Shown in pieces: positions 6,911-10,000 of a DNA stretch of 10,000 nucleotides. The stretch covers positions 15,881,809 to 15,891,808 of the forward strand of contig CM031601.1 of NCBI GenBank assembly GCA_018398815.1. Reading direction: 5' to 3'. Both the position numbers and the translations under genes were made by a program. The notes below the pieces were generated by a model that was not told the origin of the DNA, made no database searches, and saw only the letters and a program-made list of their open reading frames with translations. Every line of letters begins with the position of its first letter. Positions within the stretch are counted from its first letter, which is position 1. The stretch comes from Conus ventricosus (taxonomy: Eukaryota > Mollusca > Gastropoda > Neogastropoda > Conidae).

Positions 6911-7127
6911 AATAAAACAAAACAAACAAAAAATACCTTTCTGTCCATAAATGATTCGCTAATTCAAACTGCAGAGTGACTGTCCTAGCCTTATGACGTC
7001 ATTTCAACGAAGATGATCTCCCTTGTCCAGGTGGATGTTGAGCCCTGTCAGCATTGAGGGACAGACATATATGAACACCTTCCTGGCCCTGGTGGTGATA
7101 TTCTTCAGAGTTTCAACGCTTCGTCAC
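6911..7127. other. Unrecognised sequence flanking LINE insertion
   Basis: This is normal-complexity DNA adjoining the 3' end of the minus-strand LINE fragment. It includes a palindromic TGACGTCA at 6994-7001. An open stretch with a reasonable amino-acid mix is present near 7023-7140 on the + strand, but I recognise no family. Confidence 0.4.
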
Positions 7128-7138
7128 TTGTCAATAAA
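7128..7138. repeat. LINE target-site duplication, 3' copy
   Basis: TTGTCAATAAA, identical to 7627-7637, lies immediately outside the TGA-rich tail of the minus-strand LINE fragment. A matched pair lying exactly at both element ends is the expected mark of target-primed insertion. Confidence 0.8.
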
Positions 7139-7140
7139 TC

Positions 7141-7155
7141 ATCATCATCATCTCA
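7141..7155 (-). repeat. LINE 3' tail, (TGA)n-like
   Basis: Read on the minus strand, the bases after the stop codon are TGA, GA, then GAT triplets up to the target-site duplication. LINEs with minimal 3' UTRs often end in such short trinucleotide tails. Confidence 0.7.
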
Positions 7156-7626
7156 TCATCGCCTATTACCCCTCCTGGGGTGCAGGCCGCCAACCAAGAA
7201 CCTCCAGGCATCTCTGTCCTGGGCTCTTTTCCCCAGCTGGTTCCAAGTCATCCCCATGTTCCTGATGTCTGCTTCCAGGTCCCTGCGACAGGTGTTCCTT
7301 GCCCGACCTCTTTTTCGTTTTCCTTGAGGTTCCATGTTAGGGCTTGTCTGGTGATGTCGCTTGCAGACTACCGCAGCGTATGTCCAATCCAGCTCCAACG
7401 TCGTTTCTTGATTTCCTGTTCTGCGGGCAGCTGGTTTGTTCTCTCCCACAGCTCGTTGTTGTTGATGGTGTCTGGCCATCGGATGCGGAGAATCTTGCGC
7501 AGGCAGTTGTTGATGAACACCTGCACTTTCTTGGTGGTGGCGACTGTAGTTCTCCAGGTCTCCGCTCCGTACAATAGAAATGCCTTGATGTTGGTGTTAA
7601 TTGACGGTTTCTTGGAGCTCCAGATG
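7156..7626 (-). pseudogene. LINE reverse transcriptase C-terminal end, broken
   Basis: This is the C-terminal remnant of a non-LTR retrotransposon polymerase ORF. The first frame (7626 down to 7371) reads [12 protein letters not shown], the conserved block [36 protein letters not shown] and [11 protein letters not shown]. It is stopped by TAG at 7368-7370, where a lysine codon is expected. The same frame resumes as SDITRQALTWN and is lost near 7329 by a one-base deletion after TGGAAC. The next frame continues PQGKRKRGRARN, RRDLEADI, QDRDAW and VGGLHPRRGNRR, then ends at TGA 7156-7158. The spacing between SINTN and LLYGAETW looks a few residues shorter than in related proteins, a possible small deletion. 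The remnant has one nonsense mutation and one frameshift and is not functional. Confidence 0.87.
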
Positions 7627-7637
7627 TTGTCAATAAA
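7627..7637. repeat. LINE target-site duplication, 5' copy
   Basis: TTGTCAATAAA, a perfect match to 7128-7138. On the minus strand it reads TTTATTGACAA immediately before the truncated 5' end of the LINE fragment. The minus-strand frame stays open a little further, so the SFIDN residues just upstream of IWSS are host sequence and not element. Confidence 0.8.
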
Positions 7638-8032
7638 GGACAAGAGCTTTCACTTAAAGATCGCGCTGTTCTAGCTGTAGCTTACCTTGAATGATGTGAT
7701 TTATCTTTGACTTCGACTCAGCTAAAAGACTTCCCTCAAATGTCAAGTTGTGAGAACCAAGAAACTTGCAGACAAATTGTTTCGGTGCCAGTTCAACGTT
7801 CGACCATTTAAGGAATGTTTCGGCATGGTCTGTAATTTGCCTCAGCTAAAAGCCGGCTCAACAAAATCCTCCGAACAGCCTATTTTGAGTGACACACGAG
7901 GACGAACGTTTAGAGGCGGGATCGTGACTCCTTTACAACTGTATAGAGACATGTTAAAACCAAACAAGAACAGCCTTTGTTTCAGTTAAACGTAGATCTC
8001 CTTCAACATTTTTTTAAATTTAATAAAACACA
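7638..8032. other. Unrecognised unique sequence
   Basis: This is about 390 bases of normal-complexity DNA with no family I recognise. A 79-codon plus-strand frame (7750-7989) has an ordinary amino-acid mix and starts with ATG, but shows no domain, signal peptide or supporting splice context. A perfect 12-base direct repeat, CTCAGCTAAAAG, occurs at 7717-7728 and 7841-7852. Confidence 0.4.

Positions 8033-8088
<56 letters not shown>
8033..8088. repeat. (CA)n microsatellite
   Basis: This is an almost pure CA array of about 55 bases, entered through ACACACCACAC and ending in AAAATGCG. Confidence 0.95.
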
Positions 8089-8092
<4 letters not shown>

Positions 8093-8110
8093 CGAGCATT
8101 CTTTGACACT

Positions 8111-8158
8111 CAGAAGGAAGGAGGGAGGGAGGGGGATGTGCTGGGGAGAGGGGGGGGG
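8111..8158 (+). repeat. Purine/G-rich tract
   Basis: GAAGGAAGGAGGGAGGGAGGG leads to a G-rich end with a run of nine G. It is a low-complexity purine strand with quadruplex potential. Confidence 0.75.
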
Positions 8159-8739
8159 CTTGATATCAAAGATTTAAGCATGAGTTGTCGACTTCACAAT
8201 ATGCATACACTTCAGAGAAAACAAAAAAAATGGTAATATATAAATCATAACATCTATTGAGACCTAATTTACAAGAAAATCGAGTTCAACAGTGATTGGA
8301 GTAAAAAGACAAGTGGACATTGGCGGGACTGTGCTTCTGGGTTATAAGAGGTCGTCTTTGACCTGATTGCGTACAACCTTTCTGTCAGTAGTCAGAGAAA
8401 ACATTAAGATGCAAAAGATCAAATGTAAACATTTGCCAACATATGGACCATTCATCGCCCCACACGGCAATACAGTGTTTGTCAGAAAAAAAAGACAAGA
8501 CAAAAAAAGTCCACGTTGACCAAGAGAAATACAGCCCCAATTGTACAGTCTGAATAGGAATTGAATTGTTAAGGCGAACCGGAATATATAAGCTAGCTTT
8601 CAGCGATTATGACTGTGATTATGGTTGTAAACACAGGCAGAACATTAATGGAGCATTTTTTTTGTTTACAGCTTATAGTACGGGGAATAATAACAAAAAA
8701 ATGACGTTATAGTTTTGTTATGTTTTGCTTGATTATCCA
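8159..8739. other. Unrecognised unique sequence
   Basis: This is nearly 600 bases of A/T-leaning DNA with no long open frame of normal composition, no recognisable motif and no similarity to the other elements in the window. Short A runs occur at 8222-8230 and 8487-8494. Confidence 0.5.
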
Positions 8740-10000
8740 GCGAAAGGGCCCCATCAAAAAGACCCAAAGCTGCGAGTTTGCCTTTTGAAAAACACAAACA
8801 GAAAAAAAAAAATTTTATATGTTTTTTTGGGTAACGTTTCCCTTTAGAAAACCCAAAAACGAGCCCAAAAGAAAGAACACAGATCGGGGGAAAAAATAAA
8901 AACAAACGCACGGCAAAAACACAGCCCCAAACCCAAATCCATACTTTTTACCCGGGGTGTTTTTCCCGGAAAAGGGGGAACCAGAGAAAAAGACTTTTCC
9001 TGGAAAAACAGAACGTTTGTTAAACGTCCTTTTTCAACGGGTTGGGATCTGCGTCAATGCACCCATGGGTTTAGTTACGGGAAAGGCCCACAATTCATCA
9101 GGTTTTTTTTTGCTCCAAAAACCCTGAGTGATTGTAAACACGTACAGCTGTTGCCCCCCAAAAATCACCTATAGTCTTTGCTGGGGTTTTGTTAAATCAG
9201 ACACATACCTCTAAAGTTTACAGCTGGGGCTTCCCAAAAAAATAAAAGTGCTTTAAAAGAACGTTGCTTTTTGCGCCCGTGTCAGCGATGATTCAAGCAG
9301 GTGGGGTGGGTGGCGTTTTTTTCTTTTTAAAAAAGACTTCCCTTTTAATTCCGCGTTGCAGAATCAGTCACTTCGCTATCGTGCGGTTTGGCCATTTTCA
9401 GGGGACCAAAGGGAAAAAAAAAATGGGTTTTTCCCTGCACCTAGGGGAAACAGGAAACTTTGCCGTCTTACCCAAAACAGGGGACATGCTTTGGGGTTGG
9501 CACTAGCCCCCTTTTTCGTTACCTCAGTTTGGTGTGGCCGTATGACGTCCCCGAGCCCCAAACTGAAAACCTACCCGCTGTCACTATGGGGTGTGTGTGT
9601 GTGTGTGTGTTTTGTGTGTGTGTGTGTGTGTGTGTGTGTTTGGGGTGTTTTGTGTGTGTGGTATGTGGGGGGTTGTGTTTGTGTTTTGTGTGGGGTGTTG
9701 TGTTTTTTGGGTGTGTGTTTTGTGTGTGTAAGAAAAAAAAGAACAAAAATTGTTTTTTTGTGGGCAAGGGGATTGTTTTCCTGGTTTTTTTTCCCAAAAC
9801 ATTTTGATGAATTCGTTTTCGGAAAAACACTTGCACGGGGGACCAGTTTTGGTAGGGCATTTGCAGGGGAATAAAGAAGACTATTTACAGACAAAAAAAA
9901 AGCCCCGGGTTGTACCTGTGGGATATCGTATTTCAAAACCAAAAAGTTGCTGACGAGTCAGAAAACCCCCCAGGGACTTTTTTCCCGGGGGCACGGTTTA
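8740..10000. other. Homopolymer-rich anomalous region, possible low-quality consensus
   Basis: From about 8740 the sequence is dominated by short runs of one base (AAAAA, CCCC, GGGG, TTTTT) side by side, as in CCCGGGGTGTTTTTCCCGG near 8951-8969, far more than in the preceding 8.7 kb. Runs of all four bases are affected, so this is not simple A/T or G/C richness. I recognise no gene. Open frames at 9264-9874 on the + strand and 9376-9942 on the - strand have no family motif and cross a GT tract. Erroneous basecalls at an assembly edge would produce this texture. Real low-complexity DNA is the alternative. Confidence 0.6.
9588..9729. repeat. Broken (GT)n microsatellite
   Basis: Over about 140 bases only G and T occur, apart from one A near 9663. 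Two fairly pure GT stretches (9590-9639) are followed by GT interrupted almost only by runs of G or T (GGGG, TTTT, GGGGGG, TTTTTT). Every other GT/CA array in the window is clean, so this pattern may reflect basecalling error and not mutation. Confidence 0.9.

Larger units (their letters stand above)
7139..7626 (-). mobile_element. 5'-truncated LINE fragment with target-site duplication
   Basis: This is a 488-base LINE 3' fragment on the minus strand. It begins inside the reverse-transcriptase ORF at codons for IWSSKKPS and ends, after the natural stop at 7156-7158, in a short TGATGA-type tail with almost no 3' UTR. It is flanked by the perfect 11-bp direct repeat TTGTCAATAAA (7128-7138 and 7627-7637, + strand), which fixes both ends to the base. 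The coding remnant matches the end of the 'endonuclease-reverse transcriptase' type proteins seen in many invertebrate genomes. An RTE-like clade is my best guess because of the short trinucleotide tail and minimal UTR, but I cannot establish the clade. Confidence 0.87.

Noticed and set aside
6994..7001. TGACGTCA as a functional cAMP-response element
   Set aside because: The 8-base palindrome is present, but there is no promoter or gene beside it and a single short site can occur by chance.
7717..7852. 12-base direct repeat CTCAGCTAAAAG as a target-site duplication
   Set aside because: The roughly 110 bases between the copies show no tail, inverted ends or element-like sequence, so a chance repeat or tiny duplication is more likely.
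7750..7989. 79-codon ATG-started frame on the + strand
   Set aside because: The amino-acid mix is ordinary but there is no recognisable family, domain or splice context, and a frame this long is expected by chance in 10 kb.
9264..9942. Overlapping frames of 60-172 codons at the right end
   Set aside because: They cross the broken GT array and lie in sequence that looks error-laden. No motif was recognised on either strand.

Overview
The window looks like non-coding nuclear DNA from an animal genome, most likely a marine invertebrate and possibly a mollusc. That assignment is an inference. It rests on very long AC/GT and CT/GA microsatellites, decayed fragments of two different LINE (non-LTR) retrotransposons of kinds common in lophotrochozoan genomes, and the lack of any bacterial gene organisation. 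I recognise no intact host gene, rRNA, tRNA or CRISPR array. Nearly all long open frames run through simple repeats, which stay open because their short units contain no stop codons.

Layout. Positions 1-1550 are unrecognised sequence with T-rich, A-rich, degenerate trinucleotide and G-rich tracts. A (CT)n tract at 1553-1642 runs directly into a 5'-truncated, broken LINE 3' end (1643-2145, + strand) that finishes in a hexanucleotide tail (four copies of ATCCGT). A second CT tract follows, then AC repeats. A GT/GCGT array of about 270 bp fills 2712-2985. Positions 2986-3840 are unrecognised, and a compound GA/GACA/GAGCA tract follows at 3849-3961.

Positions 4181-4326 and 6227-6371 are two diverged, same-orientation copies of one unidentified interspersed repeat. 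Between them lie a clean 43-bp minisatellite (11 units, 4598-5077) and several purine-rich microsatellites. From 6371 to 7138 the sequence is A-rich, G-rich, CAA and C-rich low-complexity DNA.

A second LINE fragment lies on the minus strand at 7139-7626, bounded by a perfect 11-bp direct repeat (TTGTCAATAAA) that reads as a target-site duplication. It carries one nonsense mutation and one frameshift. Positions 7639-8660 are unrecognised apart from a CA tract.

From about 8740 to the end the texture changes: short homopolymer runs of all four bases become much commoner, and a GT microsatellite is broken mostly by runs of G or T. This resembles poor-quality consensus at an assembly edge more than ordinary genomic sequence. 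Nothing in the window suggests genes working together; its content is retrotransposon debris, tandem repeats and unassigned DNA.
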